Of a DNA stretch of 64,000 nt, positions 37,203 to 46,263 are shown piece after piece. The position numbers and the translations under genes were made by a program. The notes under the pieces were generated by a model. That model was given only the letters and a program-made list of their open reading frames with translations. It was not told the DNA's origin and made no database searches. Location of the stretch: the NCBI GenBank assembly GCA_002887195.1, contig PJAB01000003.1, positions 1 through 64,000 of the forward strand, in the 5' to 3' direction. Origin of the DNA: Chrysochromulina parva (lineage: Eukaryota > Haptophyta > Prymnesiales > Chrysochromulinaceae). How positions within the stretch are numbered: the stretch's first letter is position 1; every line of letters begins with the position of its first letter.

Positions 37203-40200
37203 ATGCCGCAAGCGCTCGGCGGCAGCGAACACGTATACTCACTTTATGGACGCCTCACACCACCATTGGGAGCTGAACGAATCGAAATCGCCTCTCGAGC
37301 TTCAGGCGCTCTTTCGACACCGTATCGTATGGCACTGCCATTGCCAGGTACCTCACAATCGCATCGAGTACCTGCTCACCGCACGGCGCCAACACCGCCT
37401 GTGGCCGGCCGCTCAGCGCCGCCCGCACCTCGAGCCAGAGCGCTACACGAGACCCCAGCATTGTCCACCCATCGTGAGGCTCCGATGCACACCGCGCTGC
37501 CGGGCTCAATCCACTTTCTAAGAGAAGGCCAGGCGTCTCGCCGCCTGGAGAAGTTGATGGCACACCGTGCATCGCGCATCCTGAACGAGCAGCAGTTGCC
37601 AAGCTCGTCCTCCGGGAAGCAAGCGCGCGTCCTGTTGCTCATCGAGACCTGCTGCTCGAGCTCGACGAGAAAGAGCCAACTGTCGCTGCCGGAGCACGAC
37701 ACGGCCAAGTATAATGCCTACCTCGAGCGACTGCGCGCAGACTTGAGCGGCTCGGTGGTCTCGCCGCACACGAGCGAGCACAGTATCGAGGTGCTGGTGC
37801 AGGCCACCGCTCCAGCCGACTCTTCAGTCGACTCCGTCGGCTCATATGCCATCGGCAGCCGCCTAGGCGCCTTTGAGGTCTACTTGTGCGGAGGCGACTC
37901 TTGGGATGTGGAGACGGCACCGCAGTGCACATGTATGCACTCGAAACTCGAAACGCGTCGCTGGCCTAACCCCAAGTTGATCGAACGCCGCTGCCACGCG
38001 GTCCTCGATCTCGTCTTCAATCGGTGGAAGGCGGACGAGGATCTGAGCGGCCTGTTGCCACACCTTTTGGCCCCCACCGTGGTCGATGCGACGGAGCTGC
38101 GGGCGGCAAGGGATGAATTTTGGGGGCGCGCGGCCCCCAGCTTGCTCGAGCAAGTGCAGCAGCGGCTCGAAGTCATCGAGGAGGCAGATGCGACTCTCAT
38201 TGAAGCCATGAATCCAGGCTACTCGCCAGAGGCCATCAAAGTCCTGTGCATCGCCGTGGAGGAACAGCGGGAGAGCGCGAGCCCAAGCTTACATGCGCAG
38301 GCCGAAGTTACGCTCTTGCAGTGGCTGACATCCGACGCGGACAATCGCGCACTGCGAGATGCTCCGAATGATCGAGCGGCGCTGCAGGCCGTGCTAGCGG
38401 AGCATTCGGCCCATGCAAGCGCTGACGTGCTGGCCGAGGCTCGTGGCCGGATGGAGGCAATCGTCCAAGCGGATGCGCGGCTGCTGATCAAGATGGAGGC
38501 GGCTGACGTCAAGGCACTGTACACGGCCATCGAGCAGTTTGGCGATCGAGCTAGCCCTGGAGTGACTTCGGACGCTTGGGCAACTGTCCATCGTCTAGTA
38601 GCCGAGGCGGACGCAGCGCTCAAAGAGGAGATGGGCAAGGTGGATGATGCCGCAACGGCGCACCACCTCTGCGAAAAGTACCGCAACAGCGCCTCGGACG
38701 ATGTGATGGCACAGATGCTTGGCTTGAGTGAGAGGTTCGACGCAGCAGACGCGGCGCTGCGAGTGGCAATTCAAGCGGGTGAGGTGGATGGACTCAAACG
38801 AGCATTGCGAGTGCACCTGCTCGCCGCAAGCCGTAAGCTCGTCGACATCTCTGTTTCGCTGCTCGCGAAGCTTGAGGCAGACTTTGGATTGCGCTCCGCC
38901 CCGGCTGATCAGCAGACGCTGCGCACTGCCATCGAAATGCACGCTGCCGCAGCGAGCAAAGAAATGCTGGACAATGCAAAGGAGCGTTTACTTGCCATTC
39001 AAGTGGCCGACGCCGCCCTTGAGCAGGCGGGCATGCCACAGGCATGCCCTGCCCAGAGCATCTCGTTGCTTCGCCAGGCCATCCCAGAGCACGGCGAGCA
39101 AGCAAGCCCGGCTTTATTGCAGCACGCAGTGGCGAAGCTTGCGCAACTCGAGGCTGCTGCCGATGCCGCGCTGCGAAAGGCGGCGGCGCCTGTCAAGGAG
39201 GCCACGGAGCTCGCCTTCATTTTGGACGCTCATCGGAAAGGCCCGACCCAACCGGCGCTCAAGGAGGTGGCGGAGCGGCTGCGCTCTCTTGAGGCATCCG
39301 ACTCGTCGTTATATGAGGCGATGGAGCGCGATCCAGATGTGGTCAGTCGCCGATTCTACGAGGACACTCTGCGCGACCTCCAAGAGATCATTGCGAGGCA
39401 TCAGCCATCAGCGAGCCCCAGCGTGCTGCTCCTCGCGGAGGAAGTGCTCCGCCAGTGGTTCGAGAAGTTTACTTCGAACTGTGCCTTGCAGGACGCGCCG
39501 CGGGCAGATCGAGCAGCACTAGATGCTGCTATTGGTACTCACGGGTCAACAGCCTCCGCGGAGGTGGTGTGCGCGGCGCTTGAGCGCTTGCGTAAGCTCG
39601 ACATAGCAGATCGTGCAATTATAGAGGCTCTCAAGGGGCCAAAGGAAGGCGACGTCAAACGGATCCGCAAGGCCATCGCAGATCACCGCGACGAGGCTAG
39701 TGAATCTGTGGTGGTGGAGGCCGCGAGTGTGCAGGCGCAGCTCGAGGCCGAGGCTGATCGCGAGCTTCAGATCGAGATGTCTCCGGAGGCCATCTTCGAG
39801 GTGCATGAGGCGCATGCGGTACTCTGCCGCTACGCTGGCCGCGCCTCGCTCACGCTGATGGAGCACTTAACGGAGAAGTGGAAGCAAGCTGACGCCGTAA
39901 ACGCGAAGCTGCAGGCGGCCGTATACGACTGCTCTATCGACCGCATCTCGCCTAAGGAGCTGCTCAATGTCATGGAGCACAGTCGACCGTACGCCACACC
40001 GAGCTTCATGAAAGCCGCGGAGGCTACGTACGCGCCCAAACTCGAGCTACTCACCCTCGAAGCCGATAACGCCCTGTGCACCGCCTCCAAGGATGACCTC
40101 CGGCACGTCTTTGAAACGGTCGAGGCGTATGCGTCTGAGCTGTCACTTGCGGTCGCGCGTGCCGCGATTCGGGTGCTCGATGCAAGTAGCAGGGGCTTGC

Positions 40201-42017
40201 AGGCAATCGCCTCTCTCACCCAGCCGCCTCAGCACGTGAGGATGGCGAACGCTGTGCGCAAGATGGCCAGCGTCCTGGCACGCAAATCTCGAAGAATGGC
40301 GCATGTGATGCGCTCCATGGGTACTCTAATGGGTACTCGGTCCATGCCAAAGAAGACGGCCGTGAAGGACGGCCCGGTGGAATGGGTCCCCGAATGGGTC
40401 ACAACGGGGCGTGAACAAGCTGCTGAAAAAATTGCTGCTGAAAAAGCTGCTGAAAAACGGGGAATCGCCGCCGCCATTGCTGGCGCCGCTGGCGCCGCTG
40501 TCGGCACTGTTGCTGCAAGTGCCGCAAGTCCCGCAAGTGCCGCTGTGCCTGCTGCTACTGCTGCTTTCGATGCAACTGCCCTCGGTGCGCGCTTTGAACC
40601 GAAGGTCGCGATCGTCGCAAAGATCGTCGCACTCGAAGTCGCCACAGCCAAGCTTAATGTCGCGCTTCATCTCCTCACGGAGGCGGTGTCGAGGCATCGC
40701 ACCAGGCCACGCCAGCCGCACGAGTCACCACACGGGTCTCGTCAGCATACGTCAGAATACGCCAGCCGCACGTATGTGGCAGTGGAGGCTGTCACGGAGG
40801 AAGGCACTGCAACACTAAAGGCATGCGAACGGAAGCTTCTCAGGCTGACGTCCTCCTCTTACAATTGGCTCCTCGTTCCGTTGGGGCTAGCCAAGCCGCA
40901 TCGAGCTTACGGCTGTGGAGTGGGCTTTGCCATCTGGGACAGCACGAGGGTCTCGCGGCTGCCGCTCCACAAGGAATATTGGCTCGAAGCGGTCTTCAAG
41001 GACTGGGCGGCTCTTGCCTTTTCGGCGAAGCCACGCCCGGGATTTGGAGCTCAACACATCCTACCAGCGGCATCGACATGGCAGTCCGTGCGAATGCTCA
41101 GGCGCCAACTGCGCGCGCTCGAGCAACCCCAAGATCCTGTCAAGCGGCAGCACTACGTCTGGAACTGGGAGCTTTCCGCAATTGAGCGGGAGCATCACCA
41201 GCATGTGAAGCTGCCGGCGGGCTGGCAAGCTGTGTGGTACGAAGAGTACAACCGCTTTTGGTACGCAAGTGAGGACGGACGGCAGACGTGGGAGGTGCCG
41301 ACGGATTCAGGGTTGGCCCCGGCCATCCCACAACTGGAGCCTTTGCCTGCTGGGTGGCACGAGATGTACGATCCCGCAAGTGGCCAACCATTCTATGTGA
41401 ACGAGACGGCCCCAGACCAGGCGACTTGGGTGCGGCCGACGAAGCAGCAGGTGTGGCTGTTCAGCCTCATGAAAGCTTGGCACGGCGCAGCGAAGCGAAA
41501 GAAGCAAGGCAGGAAGCAGGCCGAGAAGCTGCAAGCAGCAAAGGTTGCCCTACCCATTGGTTGGACGGAGAATTATGACAAGAAGTCGAAACGGTGGTAC
41601 TTTACGTCGGAAGACGGAGCTGTGTCGTGGGAACGGCCGACCATCGACGTAACAATCGACGAAGAACTCCAAGCCCAACAAGCCGAGGAAGAGTCCAAGA
41701 AAACGGCAAAAGAGGCACAGAAGGAGGCACAAGAAAAGGCATGTGCGCTGAAGGAGGCTCGTGAGAAGGCGGTGAAGGAAGCGCTGGCGGCGTTCGAAGT
41801 GCAGGAGAAGGCCCGATTGGAAGCCGCGGCTCAAGCTGCTGCTCAAGCTGCTGCGGCATCTGCGGTTGCCGCAGCTGAAGCGGCCGCAGCAAACGCCAAG
41901 GCAGAAGCGGAGGCTGAAGCTGCCAAAGAGGCGAAGAAGAGAGCAATCTGGAAATTCAAGCCCGAGCTGAATGCAATGGAAAATGTGAGCACAGATTTTG
42001 AGTCGAACCCAGTGTAA
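37203..42017 (+). CDS. Helical-repeat protein with three WW domains
   Basis: A 1604-residue frame from the first ATG. Residues about 139-259 resemble a SelW/Rdx thioredoxin-like domain (ETCCSSS where CxxC/U would be, then GAFEVYLCG and MHSKLETRRW), but the second active Cys is missing. Residues about 315-1012 are some 14 degenerate helical repeats of about 48 residues ending in ADAxL. After an Ala/Val-rich part come three WW domains: GWQAVWYEEYNRFWY...TWEVP, GWHEMYDPASGQPFY...TWVRP and GWTENYDKKSKRWYF...SWERP (about 1335-1481). WW domains bind Pro-rich ligands. A charged coiled coil ends the protein. The listed stop is probably intronic: a GTGAGC donor at 41985 can join this frame to the EF-hand frame at 42123. 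Function unknown. Confidence 0.75.
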   Translation: MPQALGGSEHVYSLYGRLTPPLGAERIEIASRASGALSTPYRMALPLPGTSQSHRVPAHRTAPTPPVAGRSAPPAPRARALHETPALSTHREAPMHTALPGSIHFLREGQASRRLEKLMAHRASRILNEQQLPSSSSGKQARVLLLIETCCSSSTRKSQLSLPEHDTAKYNAYLERLRADLSGSVVSPHTSEHSIEVLVQATAPADSSVDSVGSYAIGSRLGAFEVYLCGGDSWDVETAPQCTCMHSKLETRRWPNPKLIERRCHAVLDLVFNRWKADEDLSGLLPHLLAPTVVDATELRAARDEFWGRAAPSLLEQVQQRLEVIEEADATLIEAMNPGYSPEAIKVLCIAVEEQRESASPSLHAQAEVTLLQWLTSDADNRALRDAPNDRAALQAVLAEHSAHASADVLAEARGRMEAIVQADARLLIKMEAADVKALYTAIEQFGDRASPGVTSDAWATVHRLVAEADAALKEEMGKVDDAATAHHLCEKYRNSASDDVMAQMLGLSERFDAADAALRVAIQAGEVDGLKRALRVHLLAASRKLVDISVSLLAKLEADFGLRSAPADQQTLRTAIEMHAAAASKEMLDNAKERLLAIQVADAALEQAGMPQACPAQSISLLRQAIPEHGEQASPALLQHAVAKLAQLEAAADAALRKAAAPVKEATELAFILDAHRKGPTQPALKEVAERLRSLEASDSSLYEAMERDPDVVSRRFYEDTLRDLQEIIARHQPSASPSVLLLAEEVLRQWFEKFTSNCALQDAPRADRAALDAAIGTHGSTASAEVVCAALERLRKLDIADRAIIEALKGPKEGDVKRIRKAIADHRDEASESVVVEAASVQAQLEAEADRELQIEMSPEAIFEVHEAHAVLCRYAGRASLTLMEHLTEKWKQADAVNAKLQAAVYDCSIDRISPKELLNVMEHSRPYATPSFMKAAEATYAPKLELLTLEADNALCTASKDDLRHVFETVEAYASELSLAVARAAIRVLDASSRGLQAIASLTQPPQHVRMANAVRKMASVLARKSRRMAHVMRSMGTLMGTRSMPKKTAVKDGPVEWVPEWVTTGREQAAEKIAAEKAAEKRGIAAAIAGAAGAAVGTVAASAASPASAAVPAATAAFDATALGARFEPKVAIVAKIVALEVATAKLNVALHLLTEAVSRHRTRPRQPHESPHGSRQHTSEYASRTYVAVEAVTEEGTATLKACERKLLRLTSSSYNWLLVPLGLAKPHRAYGCGVGFAIWDSTRVSRLPLHKEYWLEAVFKDWAALAFSAKPRPGFGAQHILPAASTWQSVRMLRRQLRALEQPQDPVKRQHYVWNWELSAIEREHHQHVKLPAGWQAVWYEEYNRFWYASEDGRQTWEVPTDSGLAPAIPQLEPLPAGWHEMYDPASGQPFYVNETAPDQATWVRPTKQQVWLFSLMKAWHGAAKRKKQGRKQAEKLQAAKVALPIGWTENYDKKSKRWYFTSEDGAVSWERPTIDVTIDEELQAQQAEEESKKTAKEAQKEAQEKACALKEAREKAVKEALAAFEVQEKARLEAAAQAAAQAAAASAVAAAEAAAANAKAEAEAEAAKEAKKRAIWKFKPELNAMENVSTDFESNPV

Positions 42018-42122
42018 ACCCAGTGCCATACGAGCTATTGGGGGCGCCTCGCCTCCCCCTGTGCACATGCGGCGTCGCTCTATAGCTGACACCTGGTGAT
42101 TGCGATTCCCGGTACTTTGCAG
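41985..42122 (+). other. Candidate intron joining WW and EF-hand frames
   Basis: Donor GTGAGC after AAT, acceptor CTTTGCAG, 138 nt, phase 0 on both sides. It removes the apparent stop at 42017 and makes a 1978-residue protein. Donor and acceptor fit the GTGNGY...CAG pattern of the other introns here. A second possible donor is at 42012. Confidence 0.55.
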
Positions 42123-43277
42123 ATGTTAGATTGGATCGACTTCAAAGCGGCCAAGGGCGAGCGTGCGGACACGCGCGAGCTCTTCAAGTGCTGGGACTAC
42201 AACAACGACGGAAAGGTGAGTAAGAAGGAGTTTTTCGTCGCACTCCCCGCCATGGGCTTTGAGCTGTCGACCAAAGCCATGGAAGATTTGTTCGAGGCAT
42301 TGGACCAAGATAGCTCTGGGCTTGGCAATGGAGAGCTCGTTTTCTCTGAGCTTGACAAGAGGTTGCGTCGCGTCAGGCAGAAGAGTCCCTCGCGGAAAAG
42401 TCCCACGAGTCCCCCTCCTCACCGACTCAACGAGCATGGCGTCGAGCAAGCTACGGTGGAAGAGGCGGGTCCAGGGTCGGGGCCAGGGCATACGATCGGG
42501 AGAGATCCGAAGCCAGGGCGTTCGTACGGCGGCGGCTATCATACGGCGGAGAGGGCACAGGCCAGGGCACAGCATGGCGGCGAGAGGTCTGAAGGCTTCA
42601 CACAGTTGCTAAAATTGATGCGTCAGAATGGCGATTTGGTGGTCTCCAAATTCAAGGTCTGGGACAAGAATAGCAACGGCACACTCTCCAAGCCGGAGTT
42701 CAAGGAAGCCATAACTCGATTCATCAACCTGGTCCACAAGACGCCCAGCGAATTCTTGAGAAATCTGAAAAGCCCTCAGGACATGGACGAGCTGTTTGAT
42801 TTTTTTGACGAGGACACATCCTTTAGCATCTCAATCGATGAGTTCAAAGCAAAACTCGAGAAGAAGAAGAAGAAGAGCGTGGATGCTGCACAGGTGACGG
42901 CGCAGGCGTCAGCCAAGGAGGCGCCGAAGGTTGAGCTGAAGGTGCTCTGCGAAGAAGAGTTGGCGTTGGAGGAGCTTCGCAAGGAATGCGAGGCCACCGA
43001 GCGCAACGCGGAGCAGGTGCTGCGCACGACGGGACGTGGATCGGAACTTCAAGCGGCAAACGCGCAGCTGAATCTCATCAAGCAGCGCTACCTCAACGCC
43101 GCTGCAAGCTGGGATGCAAAGGAGAAGCTCCGGGCCTTGCAGGCCGAGGCGCCCATCACAACTGCGAAGGTTAACTCTCGACGTGATGATCAGGACTTGC
43201 TGATTGAAGAGGACGTTCCGACCGAGGACATTACGATGGAAGGCCGTTCGTGGTCGCCTCCAAACTACGACTTTTAG
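42123..43277 (+). CDS. EF-hand calcium-binding protein (probable C-terminal exon of the WW gene)
   Basis: 384 residues from the first ATG, which lies directly after a CAG acceptor. Canonical loops are DYNNDGKVSKKEF (about residues 25-36) and DKNSNGTLSKPEF (181-192). Two weaker loops are DQDSSGLGNGELVF (61-72) and DEDTSFSISIDEF (228-239). The latter lacks the central Gly, so Ca2+ binding there is doubtful. A Lys-rich patch and a helical C-terminus follow. Only 105 bp separate it from the WW-domain frame, with intron-like ends, so I think both are one gene: a Ca2+-regulated WW scaffold. If separate, this is a small cytosolic Ca2+ sensor. Confidence 0.8.
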   Translation: MLDWIDFKAAKGERADTRELFKCWDYNNDGKVSKKEFFVALPAMGFELSTKAMEDLFEALDQDSSGLGNGELVFSELDKRLRRVRQKSPSRKSPTSPPPHRLNEHGVEQATVEEAGPGSGPGHTIGRDPKPGRSYGGGYHTAERAQARAQHGGERSEGFTQLLKLMRQNGDLVVSKFKVWDKNSNGTLSKPEFKEAITRFINLVHKTPSEFLRNLKSPQDMDELFDFFDEDTSFSISIDEFKAKLEKKKKKSVDAAQVTAQASAKEAPKVELKVLCEEELALEELRKECEATERNAEQVLRTTGRGSELQAANAQLNLIKQRYLNAAASWDAKEKLRALQAEAPITTAKVNSRRDDQDLLIEEDVPTEDITMEGRSWSPPNYDF

Positions 43278-43930
43278 CGGTTTATGCATTATGGGTCGAT
43301 GACTACAATACATATCATGTTGCAACAGCAGGAGCACAAGGAGCTCACAAGGAAATTACAACATATCAACAAGGATTCATATCACAAGATCGAGAAAATG
43401 CAACTTACAAGGAACTTCAACGAGAGTTGCTGCCGCGTGCCGGGGGGTCGCCGGGGGTGCTCGACCTCGAGCCAGTGGCTGGGGTGTGGACTTTGCATGT
43501 ACAACCCAACTGTTATTCGATTCACGATTACGTCGACTTAACGTCAACGCGGGTCGCGCAACGCACACCGCACCAGCCCGCGGGAGCGTGGCTGCGCGTA
43601 GCGGAGCGGCGCAGTGGCTGCCCCCGCGTCTACCCCTGATCCCCCGCGCCGCGCGTGTGTTTCTCAATCTCATGGCGACCGTCTCTAAAACGTAAAAGAT
43701 ATTCGGAACACGGGGATTTGTGCATTTAATTTACATGCAGAGTTGAGACGCAAATTACGTGTTGCAGCTGCGCCGTTTCAGTCTCACTCCGTCCTCGTCC
43801 GGAACGATAGAGATGTACGTTCTACGTACTCCGTAATGTTCGTTTGCTTAATATTCTTCGTCTCATACCGTTTGACAGACAGTACAGCTTAGGATGGGGA
43901 AAAGTTACAGCGGCGCCGGCGGGCGCATGA
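43278..43930. other. Convergent spacer
   Basis: 653 bp between the ends of the EF-hand frame and REV1. The stretch 43520-43660 is very GC-rich, and 43680-43870 is AT-richer with a TACGTTCTACGTACTCCGTA-like part. No gene or RNA was recognised. Confidence 0.4.
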
Positions 43931-45883
43931 TCACTTTTGGCATTGCTGCTCCACGCGATCGCACGCCCCGAGCCACGCAGTCACCCGCTCTGGATCCAGC
44001 CCTGAGGTGAGGTCCGAGTCATGCGCCGCGAACATGAGACTCGATAGGCCCAGGTCGCGCCCGAACTGAATGAGCATCTGAGCTCCTTCATCCGCCACCT
44101 CTTCACAGCCATCTGCGGCAGCCCAGTTGAGTTCGTTGCAGAGCCCAGCCAGCAGCAGCTGTGCCGCTTCGCTCCCGTTACACGCGCCACGGGCACCCGT
44201 CGGCAGCATGGCAGTCGCATATGCCAATCTCAGCGTCTCTTTCATTGCAGCCAAAGCCATCTGAAGCTCGGACTCACTCGCCTTGCCGAGCCTGCGCGTC
44301 GGTGGTTCAGCGGTTTGAGGCTCGTCAGTCCGCACGCGCTTGCTTGGGCGAATACCGCCCGTCTCCTTGGTCATCCTTGCCATCATCTGCCCCAAATCAC
44401 CGCTGCGGGGTTTGCTTGCGGGTGCCTCGGCTGGTGCCTTGCCGCTCACGCCCTTGTACCATGCCGGGACCTTCTCTGGCGAGAACTTAGTGGCTGGCGG
44501 CGCGGCGGCAACGCGAGCCGGCAGCGCTCGGCTGCTTCCACTGCCGCCTCCAGCGCCAGAGCCTGCCGCCGCGCTGCTGAGCGTGCCAACGGACACGCCC
44601 ATGCCCCGTAGCTTGCTCGGCTCGATGCTCACCTCGCGGAGCATCTTGGTAACTTCCCGGGCAATCAGTGCCTTGTCGTTGGTAGCGGAGGGCAGTGTGA
44701 TGGAGCGCGAGATGTGGTCACACATCCCGTGGCCCATCGACCCTTTTCGTGGGCCTGTGGACTCGGCGCCCTCCATGGCGCGCCACAGCTTGAGTGTAAG
44801 GTGCTTGCCGCGATACCCGTGCGCAGCGAGCCTCGAGCCCACCTCCTCACCCAGCTGCCGGCCAAACGATTCCGCCTCCTCGGCGGTGGCAAAGCGCACG
44901 CCCCAGCTCGACTGCGCGCCAATCGACTTGCGAGTTGGCCGGGCTTCCCACTGTCGGTTGTCGGTGGCGTCGGCGTATCCGCGTAGCGTGGCGCTCACTT
45001 TGGGGCCTAGGGCGTCACGAATGCGGCCGGCATCGGCCGCGCGCAACTCGCCACACGTTCTCACGCCGATCGCCTCGAGCTTCTGCGCAATGTGATAGCC
45101 AACGCCAGGAAGCTCTCTCACAGACTCGTCCGTGAGCAGCGTGCGCCCTTCGGCGACGGAGTGCAGCGCGTGGAGGCCGTCGGGCTTGGCACGCTTGGTG
45201 GCAACGCGGGCGAGCAGTCGGTTGGGGCCGATGCCGATGCTGGCGACGCAGCCCGTCTGGGTACGGATGGTCTCACGCAGGTTGGCCGCGGTGGCTTCGG
45301 GGCTTCCAAGTGCGGACAAGTCGGCATAGCACTCGTCGACTGACACGCCCATCACATGCGGCGTGACGGCGAAGACGGCGCGATACATGACCTCCGCAAT
45401 CTCCTCGTAGCGTTCGAACTCGTATGGCATCGTGATAAGTGACGGACAGAGCTCTTTCGCTTGACTGCCCCACATGCCGTTGCGCACACCAAAGGCCCGC
45501 GCTGCGTAGTTGGCAGACGCGATCTCGGCATTGCCATCGGACCATGCGACAGCGACCGGAAGGCCCTCGAGTTCCGGCCGTCCCGCTACGGCGACCGAGG
45601 CAAAGAAGCAGTCCATGTCGATGTGCGCAATCACCCGAGTGCACCCCGGTGCCAACTGAACCAGTGGCGGCGGCGGCGGCATTGTCTCAAGAATGCGTTG
45701 GTAGCGATCCTTCCAGCTGCCAATGTAGTGTAGGCGTGAAGCGCCCATGAACTCCGAGATGAAGCTGTCATTCTCTCGCGACGTGCGGTGCGGCCCCTGA
45801 AGCTGCGGCATACCGCGGCGTGCCTCCGTAGCCACGCGCCGGGCGGCTGCGAGGCGCGAGGCGCTGAAGGTGGCCTCGGCCAT
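43931..45883 (-). CDS. REV1: REV1 translesion DNA polymerase, lacking BRCT
   Basis: A 650-residue Y-family polymerase. The N-terminal SFISEFMGASRLHYIGSW block is specific to REV1. The palm has HIDMDCFFASV (about residue 88) and SVDECYADL (about 181), which carry the metal-binding carboxylates; AEIASANYAARAFGVRNGMW and CPSLITMPYEF are fingers blocks. The little-finger region follows (to about 430), then a disordered linker. The last 100 residues may be the REV1 C-terminal interaction domain. REV1 inserts dCMP opposite lesions and recruits Pol zeta and other Y-polymerases. The usual N-terminal BRCT domain is absent; it may be truly lost or in an unseen 5' exon. Confidence 0.88.
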   Translation of the reverse strand: MAEATFSASRLAAARRVATEARRGMPQLQGPHRTSRENDSFISEFMGASRLHYIGSWKDRYQRILETMPPPPPLVQLAPGCTRVIAHIDMDCFFASVAVAGRPELEGLPVAVAWSDGNAEIASANYAARAFGVRNGMWGSQAKELCPSLITMPYEFERYEEIAEVMYRAVFAVTPHVMGVSVDECYADLSALGSPEATAANLRETIRTQTGCVASIGIGPNRLLARVATKRAKPDGLHALHSVAEGRTLLTDESVRELPGVGYHIAQKLEAIGVRTCGELRAADAGRIRDALGPKVSATLRGYADATDNRQWEARPTRKSIGAQSSWGVRFATAEEAESFGRQLGEEVGSRLAAHGYRGKHLTLKLWRAMEGAESTGPRKGSMGHGMCDHISRSITLPSATNDKALIAREVTKMLREVSIEPSKLRGMGVSVGTLSSAAAGSGAGGGSGSSRALPARVAAAPPATKFSPEKVPAWYKGVSGKAPAEAPASKPRSGDLGQMMARMTKETGGIRPSKRVRTDEPQTAEPPTRRLGKASESELQMALAAMKETLRLAYATAMLPTGARGACNGSEAAQLLLAGLCNELNWAAADGCEEVADEGAQMLIQFGRDLGLSSLMFAAHDSDLTSGLDPERVTAWLGACDRVEQQCQK

Positions 45884-46263
45884 GAAGGTGGTCGGCCTCA
45901 GCCACGAAAGCCCTCCAAGGAGGAAGCTTCGGCAATGCTGTTCACGCGCGTCGTCGTAAGCGCCTCGTCACGCGGCAGGCACATGTCCCAGGTGTCAGTC
46001 TTCCTGTTCCGTGCGTACGCTCGTATTGAAACGCGATGAATCGAACCATTTTTACGGATCTCCCTCCGCACTCCACCAATCAAAGTACACTTAAGGTACC
46101 AGAGCATCACCACATTCGCGCAACGACATCGCCCACGTCGCCTATCGGCTCGCCCCAAGCCGCCAACGAATCGTCACAATGCACCAACATTCATGCATCG
46201 CTCTAGGCCTCCACGGCCGCCGCGCACACCCCTCCCCTGCCCACGAAAACGAGAGCTCCTCGC
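45884..46263. other. Spacer upstream of REV1
   Basis: 380 bp between the REV1 start and the 3' end of the myosin gene, both on the minus strand. It should contain the REV1 promoter. A search for a BRCT-encoding exon by eye was negative. Confidence 0.4.

Noticed and set aside
42096..42122. GTG start for the EF-hand protein
   Set aside because: A non-ATG start is unlikely in a nuclear gene, and this stretch reads as the polypyrimidine end of an intron.
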